DNA from: Solobacterium sp.
Lineage (GTDB): Bacteria > Bacillota_I > Bacilli_A > Erysipelotrichales > Erysipelotrichaceae
DNA: 44,538 nt
Reading direction: 5' to 3'
Assembly: GCA_017432325.1 (NCBI GenBank)
Contig: JAFRJJ010000080.1
Span: 1-44,538 of the forward strand
Shown: positions 18,286 through 26,755 of the stretch, piece by piece
Layout: each line of letters opens with the position of its first letter
Numbering within the stretch: position 1 is the stretch's first letter
The notes under the pieces: model-generated
What the model was told of the DNA's origin: nothing
The model's database searches: none
The model's input: only the letters and a program-made list of their open reading frames with translations
Translations under genes and position numbers: made by a program

Positions 18286-18531
18286 ATGACTGAATACAAT
18301 ATGTATGAAGCAAAAACGAATCTTTCCAAAATCTGCAGGCTTCTTGAAGAAAAAAAGGAAGATATGATCATTATCAGCAGGAACGGGAAACCAGTTCTAA
18401 AGGTAACATTGTTTGATCAGAATCCGCGCAGCAGTCTTTTTGGATCTGGGAAAGGCTTGTTTACAATTCCTGAAAACTTTGATGATATCGATATTTCTGA
18501 TGACTTTGAGGAGGAGATCTTCCCGCGATGA
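18286..18531 (+). CDS. Phd/YefM-family antitoxin
   Basis: 81 residues. The N-terminal half has the Phd fold (YEAKTNLSKICRLLEEKKEDMIIISRNGKPVLKV pattern: helix, strand, 'RNGKPV'), which binds DNA. The acidic C-terminus (DDIDISDDFEEE) would wrap around the toxin. The stop overlaps the toxin ATG by four bases, the usual coupling. Codon use is more AT-rich than in neighbouring genes, suggesting acquisition. GGAGGG precedes the start. Confidence 0.9.
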   Translation: MTEYNMYEAKTNLSKICRLLEEKKEDMIIISRNGKPVLKVTLFDQNPRSSLFGSGKGLFTIPENFDDIDISDDFEEEIFPR

Positions 18532-18923
18532 AATACTTGCTGGATACACATATTATTCTTTGGGCATTAATCGATGATCCGCGATTAAGCGCAGAAGTAA
18601 AAAACATCATCCTGAACCCGGATCATTCGATTTATTACAGCACTGTATCCCCATGGGAGGTAGAGATTAAACACTTGAAAGACCCGAATTTTCAATTGTC
18701 AGGCGAACAACTTGCCTTTTTGTGTGATCAAAACGGATTATTGAACCTGCCTGTTCAAAATGAACATATACTGGAATTGAAAAATATTGGACATCCAAAT
18801 ACCAGACATAAAGATCCTTTCGATAAAATGCTGCTGGCACAGGCAAAACATGAGAAAATGATCCTGATCACACATGATTCAAAGTTCAGACAATACAATG
18901 ATAAACACCTGATGATCATATGA
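18528..18923 (+). CDS. PIN-domain ribonuclease toxin (VapC-like)
   Basis: 131 residues. The PIN acidic residues are present: D6 in LLDTHI, E44 in SPWEVEIK, D96/D99 in HKDPFDKM and D117 in THDSKF. They bind the metal used to cut RNA. The 'DTHxxLW' and 'DPFDxxLxAQA' patterns are typical of PIN toxins paired with Phd antitoxins. It is co-translated with the antitoxin and followed by a terminator-like hairpin. The RNA target cannot be told from sequence. Confidence 0.92.
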   Translation: MKYLLDTHIILWALIDDPRLSAEVKNIILNPDHSIYYSTVSPWEVEIKHLKDPNFQLSGEQLAFLCDQNGLLNLPVQNEHILELKNIGHPNTRHKDPFDKMLLAQAKHEKMILITHDSKFRQYNDKHLMII

Positions 18924-18934
18924 AGAACTGCTGA

Positions 18935-18964
18935 AACGGGACAGTAAGATGCTGCCTCGTTTTA
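18935..18964 (+). terminator. Terminator-like hairpin after the toxin gene
   Basis: ACGGGACAG (18936-18944) pairs with CTGCCTCGT (18952-18960) with one mismatch and one G-T pair, followed by TTT. It is weaker than other terminators in the window. Confidence 0.5.
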
Positions 18965-19105
18965 CTTTGACCTGCATATGTTTCTTTAACCGGTATTGTC
19001 CAGGCTCCATCAATTACGTTTTTGATTTGAAACAGATTGAGCACATTCTTAAAAACAGGTATGCTGAAGATGTAATGAAGTTCAGTTTTGCATAATGATA
19101 GGTAA

Positions 19106-19124
19106 CTGCCTGATCATCAGGCAG
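19106..19124 (+). promoter_or_regulatory. Perfect palindrome CTGCCTGAT-C-ATCAGGCAG before the AmmeMemoRadiSam operon
   Basis: Nine-base arms around a single base end 22 bases before the ATG at 19147, next to the AGGAGG site. No T run follows, so it is not an ordinary terminator. It could be a repressor operator, or in RNA a hairpin affecting ribosome access. Confidence 0.4.
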
Positions 19125-19146
19125 GTGATCTCAACAGGAGGAGCTT

Positions 19147-20532
19147 ATGATCGTTGGTGCAGTTATGGTACCGCATCCGCCCCTGGCGGTCCATGAAGTG
19201 GGCAAAGGGGAAGAATTCAAGATCAAGGACACGTTGGACAGTTATCACAGTGCCATGCAGTTTATTGCGGACCTCAAACCGGAAACGGTCGTGATCATCA
19301 GTCCGCATGCGATCATGTACCGTGATTACTTCAATGTGTCTTCGGGAAAACATGCATACGGTGACTTCGGGAGGTTCCGTGCCGGAGGCGTTGCCTTTGA
19401 TGTGGATTATGATGAACAGTTTACAAGAATACTGACGGAACTATGTGAGGAAGAGGATTTCCCAGCGGGAACGCAGTATGACCGTGAAAAAATACTCGAT
19501 CACGGTGTTATGGTGCCGCTTTACTTTCTGAACCAGCACTTTTCCGGATACAAGGTGGTGCGCATCGGACTGAGCGGGTTCCCGCTGGCCATGCACTATC
19601 AGCTCGGCATGTATATCAGGCAGGTATCGGAGGCGCTGAACAGACGTACTGTCATCATCGGCAGCGGTGACCTGTCGCACTGCCAGAAGGAAGACGGTCC
19701 GTACGGCTATCAACCGGAAGGGCCTCAGTATGATCTGAAGATCATGGGTACGATGGGCCACGCAAGGTTCGGTGAACTGCTGGAGTATGATCCCGTACTG
19801 CTGGAACGTTCCCAGGAGTGCGGACACCGTTCATTCGTCATGATGGCGGGAGCACTGGACGGAACAGCAGTCATACCGCATGCGTACAGCCATGAAGCGA
19901 CCTTCGGTGTCGGCTACGGCATCGTGACATATGAATTGGCAGGAGAGGATGCGTCGCGTCATTTCCTGGATGCATACATGAAGAAAGAAGAAGAGCGCAT
20001 TACGAAGAAGTCAGCCGGCCAGGACCCTTATGTCAGCCTTGCCAGGAAACAGGTTACGGAATGGGTGACAAAGCGGAACCGGATCGATGTGCCGGAAGGA
20101 CTTCCGGCAGAGATGCTGGAGCGGAGGGCAGGTGTCTTTGTCAGTATCCATGAACACGGCGACCTGCGCGGATGCATCGGTACGATCGCCCCGACCAGGG
20201 ACAGCATCGCGAAAGAGATCATATACAACGCGATCTCTGCCTGCGCTAAGGATCCCCGCTTTACCCCGATCAGGGAGGATGAACTTCCGTATCTGGATAT
20301 CTCAGTGGATGTACTGGGTGACACGGAACCTGTACTTGACCGTTCCCAGCTGGATGTGAAGCGCTATGGCGTGATCTGTTCAAAGGGATATAAGAGGGGA
20401 CTGCTGCTGCCGAACCTGGAAGGCGTGGATACAGTGGAAGACCAGATCGCCATTGCCTGCCGCAAAGGCGGTATCGACCCGGACGACGAAGAACTGGTGC
20501 TGGAGCGCTTTGAGGTCATCAGACATGTCTGA
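19147..20532 (+). CDS. AmmeMemoRadiSam protein: Memo/LigB-like domain fused to AMMECR1
   Basis: 461 residues. Residues 1-~265 form a Memo/class III extradiol dioxygenase-like domain (VPHPP at 9-12, ISPHA at 52-55, GSGDLSHC at 172-179, SHEATFGVGYG). Residues ~293-461 form AMMECR1 with the hallmark LRGCIGT at 340-346 and PRFTPIREDELP. Both domains have human relatives (MEMO1, AMMECR1). In prokaryotes they go with the radical SAM enzyme encoded next, and the combined pathway has no agreed chemistry that I know of. The protein is cytoplasmic. AGGAGG precedes the ATG. The start of the next gene overlaps this one by eight bases, implying coupled translation. Confidence 0.92.
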   Translation: MIVGAVMVPHPPLAVHEVGKGEEFKIKDTLDSYHSAMQFIADLKPETVVIISPHAIMYRDYFNVSSGKHAYGDFGRFRAGGVAFDVDYDEQFTRILTELCEEEDFPAGTQYDREKILDHGVMVPLYFLNQHFSGYKVVRIGLSGFPLAMHYQLGMYIRQVSEALNRRTVIIGSGDLSHCQKEDGPYGYQPEGPQYDLKIMGTMGHARFGELLEYDPVLLERSQECGHRSFVMMAGALDGTAVIPHAYSHEATFGVGYGIVTYELAGEDASRHFLDAYMKKEEERITKKSAGQDPYVSLARKQVTEWVTKRNRIDVPEGLPAEMLERRAGVFVSIHEHGDLRGCIGTIAPTRDSIAKEIIYNAISACAKDPRFTPIREDELPYLDISVDVLGDTEPVLDRSQLDVKRYGVICSKGYKRGLLLPNLEGVDTVEDQIAIACRKGGIDPDDEELVLERFEVIRHV

Positions 20533-21343
20533 GATCATCTGTGACGTGTGCATGCACCACTGTCACCTGCAGGAAGGAAAGACAGGGATGTGCCGGGCGA
20601 GAAGGAATGTGAACGGCGTGAATGTCTGTGACAATTACGGCAGGCTCACTTCGCTTGCCATGGATCCGATCGAAAAGAAACCGCTGTATCATTTTTATCC
20701 CGGTTCATGGATCCTGTCTGCCGGTTCCTACGGCTGCAACCTCTCCTGTCCGTTCTGTCAGAACGCGTCCATTTCCATGACGGATGAAAGGACCGCGTAC
20801 TACCGGGAGGTATCCGCGGAACAGCTGGCAGAACTGATCCTTGGGCAGGAAGACAATCTCGGCATTGCTTTTACCTACAATGAACCGATGATCTCCTATG
20901 AGTACATCATCGATACCGCGCGGCTGATCAGGCCGTATGACAAAAAGACCGTCCTGGTGACGAACGGCTGTATCTCTCCTCATATACTGGATGAACTGCT
21001 GGAAGTAACGGACGCGATGAATATCGACCTGAAGGGAGACGCGCAGTTCTACCGGGAACTGAACGGTGACTATGATACGGTACGCAGGACGATCGAGGCA
21101 TCCCTTAAGAAATGCCATGTGGAAGTGACGACCCTCGTCATACCCGGCAAGAACGATACGGACGCATTCATCGAAGAAGAGGCGGAATGGCTGGCTTCCC
21201 TGGATCCGGATATCGTCCTGCATCTTTCCAGATACTTCCCGCGCTATAAATACAGGATCCCGGCAACGGAACGTAATGAGATCTACCGGCTGACTGAGCT
21301 TGCCAGAAAGCATCTGAAGCATGTATATCCGGGAAATGTGTAA
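20525..21343 (+). CDS. amrS: AmmeMemoRadiSam system radical SAM enzyme
   Basis: 272 residues, from the ATG at 20525 (GAGG upstream), which overlaps the previous stop. An N-terminal cysteine cluster (C6-x2-C9-x3-C13 and C23) typical of AmrS is followed by the radical SAM motif C71-x3-C75-x2-C78 (CNLSCPFC). Later come FTYNEPMISYEY and VLVTNGCISPHILDEL, then the barrel strands (MNIDLKGD, TTLVIPGKND, HLSRYFPRYKYR). It should make a radical from SAM and act with the Memo-AMMECR1 protein; the substrate is unknown. The nitroreductase-like gene follows with no terminator between. Confidence 0.93.
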   Translation: MSEIICDVCMHHCHLQEGKTGMCRARRNVNGVNVCDNYGRLTSLAMDPIEKKPLYHFYPGSWILSAGSYGCNLSCPFCQNASISMTDERTAYYREVSAEQLAELILGQEDNLGIAFTYNEPMISYEYIIDTARLIRPYDKKTVLVTNGCISPHILDELLEVTDAMNIDLKGDAQFYRELNGDYDTVRRTIEASLKKCHVEVTTLVIPGKNDTDAFIEEEAEWLASLDPDIVLHLSRYFPRYKYRIPATERNEIYRLTELARKHLKHVYPGNV

Positions 21344-21372
21344 TGATTGGTGCGTAAAAGGAGTTTTTGTTT

Positions 21373-22170
21373 ATGATCAAAGATTTAGCAGAAAAGCGCA
21401 GAAGTGTCAGGACATTTGACAGCAGAAGACCGGACCAGGCAGTACTGGATGATCTGATGACCCGGCTGAATACAGCACAGATGCCGTTCCCGGTTTTCAT
21501 GGAATTCAGGCTGCTTGAGAATATGAGCTCACCGGTGATCTCGGGTACAGACCTGTACATTGCCGGTAAGATCAGATATCAGGAACCGATGTCCGAAGTG
21601 ATGTTCGGCTATGTGCTGGAAGAAGCGATCCTGAATATGGTCGACCAGGGACTTGGCAGCGTATGGATCGGCGGTACGATGGACCGCAAAGCGTTTGAAG
21701 CAAAGATGGACCTGCAGGAGGATGAGACCATGCCTGCGGTCACACCGATCGGATATCCCGCCAAGAAGATGTCCCTCAAGGAAACGCTGATGCGCAAGGG
21801 CGTCAAGGCAGACAGCAGGCTGCCGTTCATGGAGCTCTTCTTCCGTGATTCATTCGGATGCCCTCTGACAGAGACCGACGCAGGTCAGTACCTGATGCCG
21901 CTGCAGACAGTACAGGCAGCGCCTTCCGCCGTCAACAAGCAGCCATGGAGAGTCGTGGTCAGGGATGGTGCCGTTCACTTCTATGAGCGGCATGATAAAG
22001 GCTATGTCACGGAAAAGTCTGACATGCAGAAGATCGACCTTGGCATCGCCATGTGCCATTTCGACCTGGCTCGCATAGAGGCAGGCATTCAGGGCAGCTG
22101 GGTGATCAGTGATCCCGGCATCAGCGCACCGGAGAATACCGAGTATATCGCATCATTCATCACCGAATAA
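21373..22170 (+). CDS. Nitroreductase-like flavoprotein (TM1586 type)
   Basis: 265 residues. It starts like nitroreductases (IKDLAEKRRSVRTFD, with the FMN-contacting RRSVR). It then matches the double-domain TM1586 branch: GYVLEEAILNMVDQGLGSVWIGG in the first half, and APSAVNKQPWRVVVRDG with DLGIAMCHFDLA in the second. It probably binds FMN and uses NAD(P)H. I prefer the ATG at 21373 (AGGAG nine bases upstream) to a TTG two codons earlier. It is last in the AmmeMemoRadiSam operon before the terminator, so it may supply electrons to that system or simply share its promoter. Confidence 0.85.
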   Translation: MIKDLAEKRRSVRTFDSRRPDQAVLDDLMTRLNTAQMPFPVFMEFRLLENMSSPVISGTDLYIAGKIRYQEPMSEVMFGYVLEEAILNMVDQGLGSVWIGGTMDRKAFEAKMDLQEDETMPAVTPIGYPAKKMSLKETLMRKGVKADSRLPFMELFFRDSFGCPLTETDAGQYLMPLQTVQAAPSAVNKQPWRVVVRDGAVHFYERHDKGYVTEKSDMQKIDLGIAMCHFDLARIEAGIQGSWVISDPGISAPENTEYIASFITE

Positions 22171-22202
22171 TACAGAAAACAGGAGCCGTTAAGCACTCTT
22201 AA

Positions 22203-22229
22203 GATCTTCCCTGATCGGAAGGTCTTTTT
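22203..22229 (+). terminator. Terminator of the AmmeMemoRadiSam-nitroreductase operon
   Basis: GATCTTCC, loop CTGATC, GGAAGGTC, then TTTTT. It is an 8-base stem with one G-T pair. Confidence 0.8.
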
Positions 22230-22276
22230 CTTTCGGGCGGAAAACAAGTATAATTCCGTTGTGGAGATCATTGCTT

Positions 22277-23176
22277 ATGGGCGAAATACAATTATCACTG
22301 CAGACAGAAGGCACTGCAGGCGGACTGAAGACACTTACGGAAGCTGACAAAGCATACGCGGAAGCTTTTTCTGCGGACATCGATGTCATGAACAACACGA
22401 TGATCCTGCAGTACGGATCAGCTGCCCAGAAGAAGGTGTCATCCTTTGCGGATTCCGCGCTCCGTTCCATTCCCGACCATGACCTGGAAGAGATCACACA
22501 GGATCTCAACAAGCTGATCGCTGTACTGGAACAGTTTGAAAAGGATTTTGATCAGAGAGATATACTGAACAAAACAGTGAAGGCACTGTATGACAAAGTG
22601 GAACTGCAGGCAACGGAAACAGCCAGGAGACTGGAGATCCACCGCAGTTCACTGCTGAGGCATATGAACCTGCTGAGAAAGCATTACGAATCATGCCTGG
22701 ATACAGTCAAGGAATTCGATATGTATATCTATGCCGGAAAGCTGTGCATCAACCGTTCCCGGGGAGGGATGCTTGTTGAACTGTCAGAACAGGCAAAGCA
22801 TTCCGGTTCACAGATCGATGTGATCACTGCGGCTGACTACAAGGACGCATGTGCCAGGCTGGAGCGGAAGCTCTATGATCTCAGTGTCACAAGACAGCTG
22901 CCGATCCAGACGGCTTCCTATATCCGTACGGTCATGAACAGCGATGAAATGATGGCGGAGAACCTCAGAAGGCTGAACGTCAATGCGTTCCCGTTATGGA
23001 AACAGCGGCTCGTGCTGTCCATGGGCTATTCCTATGATACTGAAGCCTCACCCGCAATGTTCCATGAAACGAACCGGACACTGATCAGCGCGCTGAAGCA
23101 GATGACATCCACCATGCAGAAATCACTGGAAGACCGCAGAAAAGCAGAACAGCTGTTTCACGGAAAGAAGTCATGA
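22277..23176 (+). CDS. TelA-family (toxic anion resistance-like) protein
   Basis: 299 residues, mostly long helices. The C-terminal signature NAFPLWKQRLVLSMGY followed by FHETNRTLISALKQM matches the TelA/KlaA family, first linked to tellurite resistance. Members here are usually 350-400 residues, so this one is short at the N-terminus. I start it at the ATG at 22277 (GGAG upstream). It is soluble and coiled-coil-like; the molecular function is unknown in the family. It overlaps the next gene by four bases, so the two products are probably made in step. Confidence 0.82.
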   Translation: MGEIQLSLQTEGTAGGLKTLTEADKAYAEAFSADIDVMNNTMILQYGSAAQKKVSSFADSALRSIPDHDLEEITQDLNKLIAVLEQFEKDFDQRDILNKTVKALYDKVELQATETARRLEIHRSSLLRHMNLLRKHYESCLDTVKEFDMYIYAGKLCINRSRGGMLVELSEQAKHSGSQIDVITAADYKDACARLERKLYDLSVTRQLPIQTASYIRTVMNSDEMMAENLRRLNVNAFPLWKQRLVLSMGYSYDTEASPAMFHETNRTLISALKQMTSTMQKSLEDRRKAEQLFHGKKS

Positions 23177-24444
23177 TGGATTCCGAGATCAGGACATATA
23201 CATACGATAACGGGGAGTTCCAGCGGGTACAGATCGTCCGGACAGAGAACTGGAGCGATCTGCACTTCATCACACCCCATATCACCCGGGAATCCTTCCA
23301 GGCGATGTGTGATGTATACAGGGACCAGATGATCAGGGTCGCTCCCATGATCTTCGGGGAGCTGGTGCTGTTCCACATCCCGGATGACATGGAACTGCCG
23401 TTCACGGTACCCGGGATCACTGACAAACATACGGCAGCCCGGATCCGTCTGATGAAGCAGTATGACGCACCGGATACGCAGGCATTCCTGAAGCAGCTTG
23501 AGGAACGCGGTTTCCTCAGGATCGAGAAGGGAAGGCTTTCTGTCCGCCGTATCATTCCTTATACAAATGCCGGCTTCCTGAGCGACTGCTTTCCGGAAGC
23601 TTCCCTGAAGGTCAATGCGTCATTCTTTACCTTTGATGTACCGGACGGGGATTCCCCGTATGATGTGTTCGGTACACCGATCGGACTGATGGTCAATGAC
23701 GGCAAGATCCTGAATCCTCCGCTGTACGACAGGGAAACGCTGATTGTAGACAGACACGGGAATGTGTCGGTCAGACCGATGGGTCTGAGAAACATCTCCA
23801 TCAGTATCAAGGGTACGATCTATGAAAGACCGTTCCGCAGACGCACTCCGTTTGCGCGGGGCAATGATGTTGTGATCATCGGTGACCGGGTCATCGCGGT
23901 CCGTCCCGGCGGCAATACCGTCATTCCGACATCGGGCTTCGTCATTCATACGGAAAGGAACGATATCCGTCCCGGTGATCACGTGGAATACACGGGTCTT
24001 GAGGACGTAGCATTTGCCATACAGACAGGCAACAGCGTCATGGTAAACGGCAGGATGACAGACCGTTTCATCTCCCGTTTCTACAACATCTACCATCTGG
24101 AGCCTGTCGTCTTTCCGCCATGTCTGTATCCGCTTGACTTTGAAAAGAGCAGGGCACCCCGGATCATGCTGGGGGCAGACCGTGCCGGGAAGCCTGTATT
24201 CGTCTGGGCAGAAGGTGCCGGAAAAACAGGATATGAACCCGGAAAGGAAAGCTGCGGGGCATCGCTGAAGGAACTCGGCATGATCGCAAAGGACATCGGC
24301 CTGTACAATGCAGTCAATCTGGACGGGGGAGGCTCAGCTCAGATCCTGCTGAACAACCGGAGAGAACTTATGGTTTCAGGCCGTGATCCGGTCACGGGAA
24401 GTGACAAAGAGCGTCCTGTTGCGAACGGAATTATGATCATCTGA
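23173..24444 (+). CDS. Phosphodiester glycosidase (NAGPA/DUF2233)-domain protein, apparently cytoplasmic
   Basis: 423 residues. Residues 1-~140 are a unique N-terminal part. From ~145 the NAGPA domain is clear: VNASFF, a central beta-rich part, EGAGKTGYEPGKESCGASLKELG and the catalytic-site hallmark NLDGGGSAQILLNN, then a VANGIMII end. Relatives include the mammalian uncovering enzyme and bacterial cell-surface glycan enzymes, most of them secreted. This one has no signal peptide or membrane helix, which is odd. It is translationally coupled to the TelA-family gene; such a pair suggests a joint role, perhaps at the envelope or in stress, but that is inference. Confidence 0.82.
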   Translation: MMDSEIRTYTYDNGEFQRVQIVRTENWSDLHFITPHITRESFQAMCDVYRDQMIRVAPMIFGELVLFHIPDDMELPFTVPGITDKHTAARIRLMKQYDAPDTQAFLKQLEERGFLRIEKGRLSVRRIIPYTNAGFLSDCFPEASLKVNASFFTFDVPDGDSPYDVFGTPIGLMVNDGKILNPPLYDRETLIVDRHGNVSVRPMGLRNISISIKGTIYERPFRRRTPFARGNDVVIIGDRVIAVRPGGNTVIPTSGFVIHTERNDIRPGDHVEYTGLEDVAFAIQTGNSVMVNGRMTDRFISRFYNIYHLEPVVFPPCLYPLDFEKSRAPRIMLGADRAGKPVFVWAEGAGKTGYEPGKESCGASLKELGMIAKDIGLYNAVNLDGGGSAQILLNNRRELMVSGRDPVTGSDKERPVANGIMII

Positions 24445-24492
24445 CGGTATTTCATGAATTTTTCAGCATTAATTTGCGTCTGTAAAATGAAT

Positions 24493-24513
24493 ATTGCCGC
24501 AAATATGCGGTAT
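24493..24513 (+). promoter_or_regulatory. CCGCA-AATA-TGCGG inverted repeat next to a TATGAT box
   Basis: The short perfect repeat immediately precedes TATGAT in the 111-base gap ahead of the MFS gene. It could be an operator over the -10 box. No convincing -35 is present. Confidence 0.25.
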
Positions 24514-24555
24514 GATAATGATTACAAGGGATTTCATGATTTATCGGGAGAATAT

Positions 24556-25833
24556 ATGTTTAAGAATTTGACAAAGGTCGAGCGTGCCTGGGTCTTGTAT
24601 GATGTCGGTAACTCCGCATTTACGATGCTCGCATGCTCATTGATTCCGATCTGGTTCAAAGCACTGGCGATCGGAACTGCTCCGGGTCAGATTTCTTCTG
24701 ACCAGGCAACAGCGTATTATTCCATTTCCATCTCTGTCGTTACCGTAGTCGTTGCGGTACTCGGACCGATCTGCGGCGCGATCGCCGACCACAAGGATAT
24801 GAAGAAGATCTTCTTCACCACGGCAGTCGCATGCGGCGTAGCAGGATGCATCCTGAACGGCTTTGCGACAAGCTGGGTAGCTTTCATCGTGATCTATGTC
24901 GTTACCAAGATCTTCTATTCAGCATCCCTCACATTCTATGACAGTATGCTGAATGACGTTACAACGGATGAGCGCATGGACCAGGTATCTTCCTACGGAT
25001 ATGCCTGGGGCTATATCGGATCCTGCATCCCGTTCATCCTTGCCATGATCGCTTATATTCTCAGCGGAGGCCTGAGTGAAGACCTCATGTGGTTCTCACC
25101 GAAAGTCGGACGCATCATCGGATTTGCCATAACAGGTATCTGGTGGCTGGCAGTCACAATGCCTCTGATCAAGAACTATAAGCAGATCAACTATGTTGAA
25201 CCTGAACAGCACGCGATCCGCAAGGTATTCTCCAAGATCTTCAATACACTGAAGAGGATCGGTACGGAAGACAAGAAAGTCCTGTTCTTCCTGATCGCGT
25301 TCTTCCTGTACATTGACGGTGTCGGAACGATCATCGACAACTGCATCAACATCGGTACTGACCTCGGTCTGCCCACTGTCGGACAGGTCGTCTTCCTGCT
25401 CGCGACCCAGGTCGTTGCCTTCGGAGGCTCACTTGTATTCGCAAGACTGTCCCAGAAATATGATACCGTAACACTGATCCTGATCTGTATCGTAGGTTAT
25501 TTCTGTGTCTGCGTTTACGCTTTGACATTGAAATCACTGCTCGATTTTGGTATTCTTGCATTCGGTGTCGGTTGTTTCCAGGGTTCGATCCAGTCACTTT
25601 CCAGAAGTTACTTCTCGAAGATCATCCCGGCTGAGAACTCCGGTGAATACTTCGGCATCTATGATATTTTTGCAAAAGGCGCTTCATTCCTTGGCTCTGC
25701 CGTCATTGCCTGGGTCAAACTGGCAGGCGGTACGATCAATATCGCGGTTGCTTCACTGGCAATATTCTTCCTGCTCGGATTTATCTTCTTGAAGATGGCG
25801 GATAAACAGCCCATGAAGAACGAACAGGCGTAA
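24556..25833 (+). CDS. MFS transporter, UMF1/Atg22-like family
   Basis: 425 residues with about twelve membrane segments. The start MFKNLTKVERAWVLYDVGNSAFTML is a signature of the UMF1 family (related to yeast Atg22, an amino-acid effluxer). GAIADHKDMKK is the family's loop 2-3 motif, and GSIQSLSRSYFSKIIP with EYFGIYD lies in the second half. The substrate is unknown. I start it at 24556 (CGGGAG upstream) rather than at an earlier in-frame ATG in non-coding-looking sequence. A strong terminator follows, so it is a single-gene unit. Confidence 0.88.
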   Translation: MFKNLTKVERAWVLYDVGNSAFTMLACSLIPIWFKALAIGTAPGQISSDQATAYYSISISVVTVVVAVLGPICGAIADHKDMKKIFFTTAVACGVAGCILNGFATSWVAFIVIYVVTKIFYSASLTFYDSMLNDVTTDERMDQVSSYGYAWGYIGSCIPFILAMIAYILSGGLSEDLMWFSPKVGRIIGFAITGIWWLAVTMPLIKNYKQINYVEPEQHAIRKVFSKIFNTLKRIGTEDKKVLFFLIAFFLYIDGVGTIIDNCINIGTDLGLPTVGQVVFLLATQVVAFGGSLVFARLSQKYDTVTLILICIVGYFCVCVYALTLKSLLDFGILAFGVGCFQGSIQSLSRSYFSKIIPAENSGEYFGIYDIFAKGASFLGSAVIAWVKLAGGTINIAVASLAIFFLLGFIFLKMADKQPMKNEQA

Positions 25834-25848
25834 GACTGCGTATTTCAG

Positions 25849-25886
25849 ACAGCCGGAATGAACTGCCCGAAGCTCCGGCTGTTTTT
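25849..25886 (+). terminator. Terminator after the MFS gene
   Basis: ACAGCCGGA (25849-25857) and TCCGGCTGT (25874-25882), 16-base loop, TTTTT. Confidence 0.85.
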
Positions 25887-25919
25887 AAATTTCTGCTTTC
25901 TGTGCAAAGCACGTTTGAT

Positions 25920-26705
25920 ATGACAAAGAAAAAGACAAGACTGAGATTAAAACGGGATCATACGACATTTATACTGCTGACACTGATCATCCTGGTCGTG
26001 CTTGCGGCAGTCACTTTTGTCGTGCATGCGATCGCCGATAACTGGACCAATCTGGTTGAGGTGTTCGAACTGCTCAGAAGGGGCAATGAAGCGGAGATCG
26101 AAGCATATCTCAGGGCAAGCGGTCTGTGGAAGGGAATGCTCCTGATCGTACTGATCACGATCATCCAGGTATTCTCCATCGTACTGCCGGGCATGGTTAT
26201 CCATCTGGCGGCAGGTTCCATCTACGGATGGTGGGAAGGCTTCCTGGTATGCTATGTGAGCTTTGTGTTTGCGCATTACCTGGTATTTAAATTCGGCAGG
26301 AGACTTTCCGATAAACTGAACCTGATGAACAGGTTCGCTGCCGCAAAGTCCATGCAGAAACGCCTGGACTCCAGTGAACCGATGTTCGTCATTGCCATGG
26401 CATACCTGGTACCGGGTGTTCCCAACGGGATCATTCCGTATGTGGCGTCTCATTCCAAACTGACGACGAATGAGTTCATGATCTCACTGACGACCACCGT
26501 ATGGGTCCAGGTGCTGCTCAACTGCATCGCCGGACACTTCCTGGTACGCGGACAGTACTTCTTTACCGTTCTCTCCTTTATCATCCAGTTCCTCGTCATT
26601 GCCTGGGCAGGCAGGAGAAAGGGAAGGATCATGAAGTTCTATCACAGGTTCCAGAAATCAAAGGGCAGTAAAGTCAGAAGGCAGAAGATCAGACAGACAG
26701 CATGA
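25920..26705 (+). CDS. VTT-domain (TVP38/TMEM64, DedA superfamily) membrane protein
   Basis: 261 residues. A basic N-terminus and a first helix (LTLIILVVLAAVTFVVHAI) are followed by the VTT domain: VLPGMVIHLAAGSIYGWWEGFL, VSFVFAHYLVFKFGRRL, and the re-entrant AYLVPGVPNGIIPYVAS. DedA/VTT proteins are lipid or lipid-carrier scramblases or flippases in several bacteria and eukaryotes; the lipid here is unknown. The C-terminus is very basic. The ATG at 25920 lacks a clear ribosome site and lies 34 bases after the upstream terminator. The patatin-like gene follows across a weak hairpin. Confidence 0.85.
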   Translation: MTKKKTRLRLKRDHTTFILLTLIILVVLAAVTFVVHAIADNWTNLVEVFELLRRGNEAEIEAYLRASGLWKGMLLIVLITIIQVFSIVLPGMVIHLAAGSIYGWWEGFLVCYVSFVFAHYLVFKFGRRLSDKLNLMNRFAAAKSMQKRLDSSEPMFVIAMAYLVPGVPNGIIPYVASHSKLTTNEFMISLTTTVWVQVLLNCIAGHFLVRGQYFFTVLSFIIQFLVIAWAGRRKGRIMKFYHRFQKSKGSKVRRQKIRQTA

Positions 26706-26706
26706 C

Positions 26707-26728
26707 AGCCGGCGTACCGCCGGCTTTG
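26707..26728 (+). terminator. Weak terminator-like hairpin between VTT and patatin genes
   Basis: AGCCGGCG, loop TAC, one unpaired C, CGCCGGCT, then only TTTG. The stem is strong but the T run is poor, so partial read-through into the patatin gene is likely. Confidence 0.4.
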
Positions 26729-26755
26729 TGCTGTGTATCAGAATAAGGAGGCATT

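Noticed and set aside
18949..19095. 48-codon frame after the toxin gene (MLPRFTLTCICFF...)
   Set aside because: No ribosome site, its start lies inside the toxin operon's terminator-like hairpin, and no similarity is recognised.
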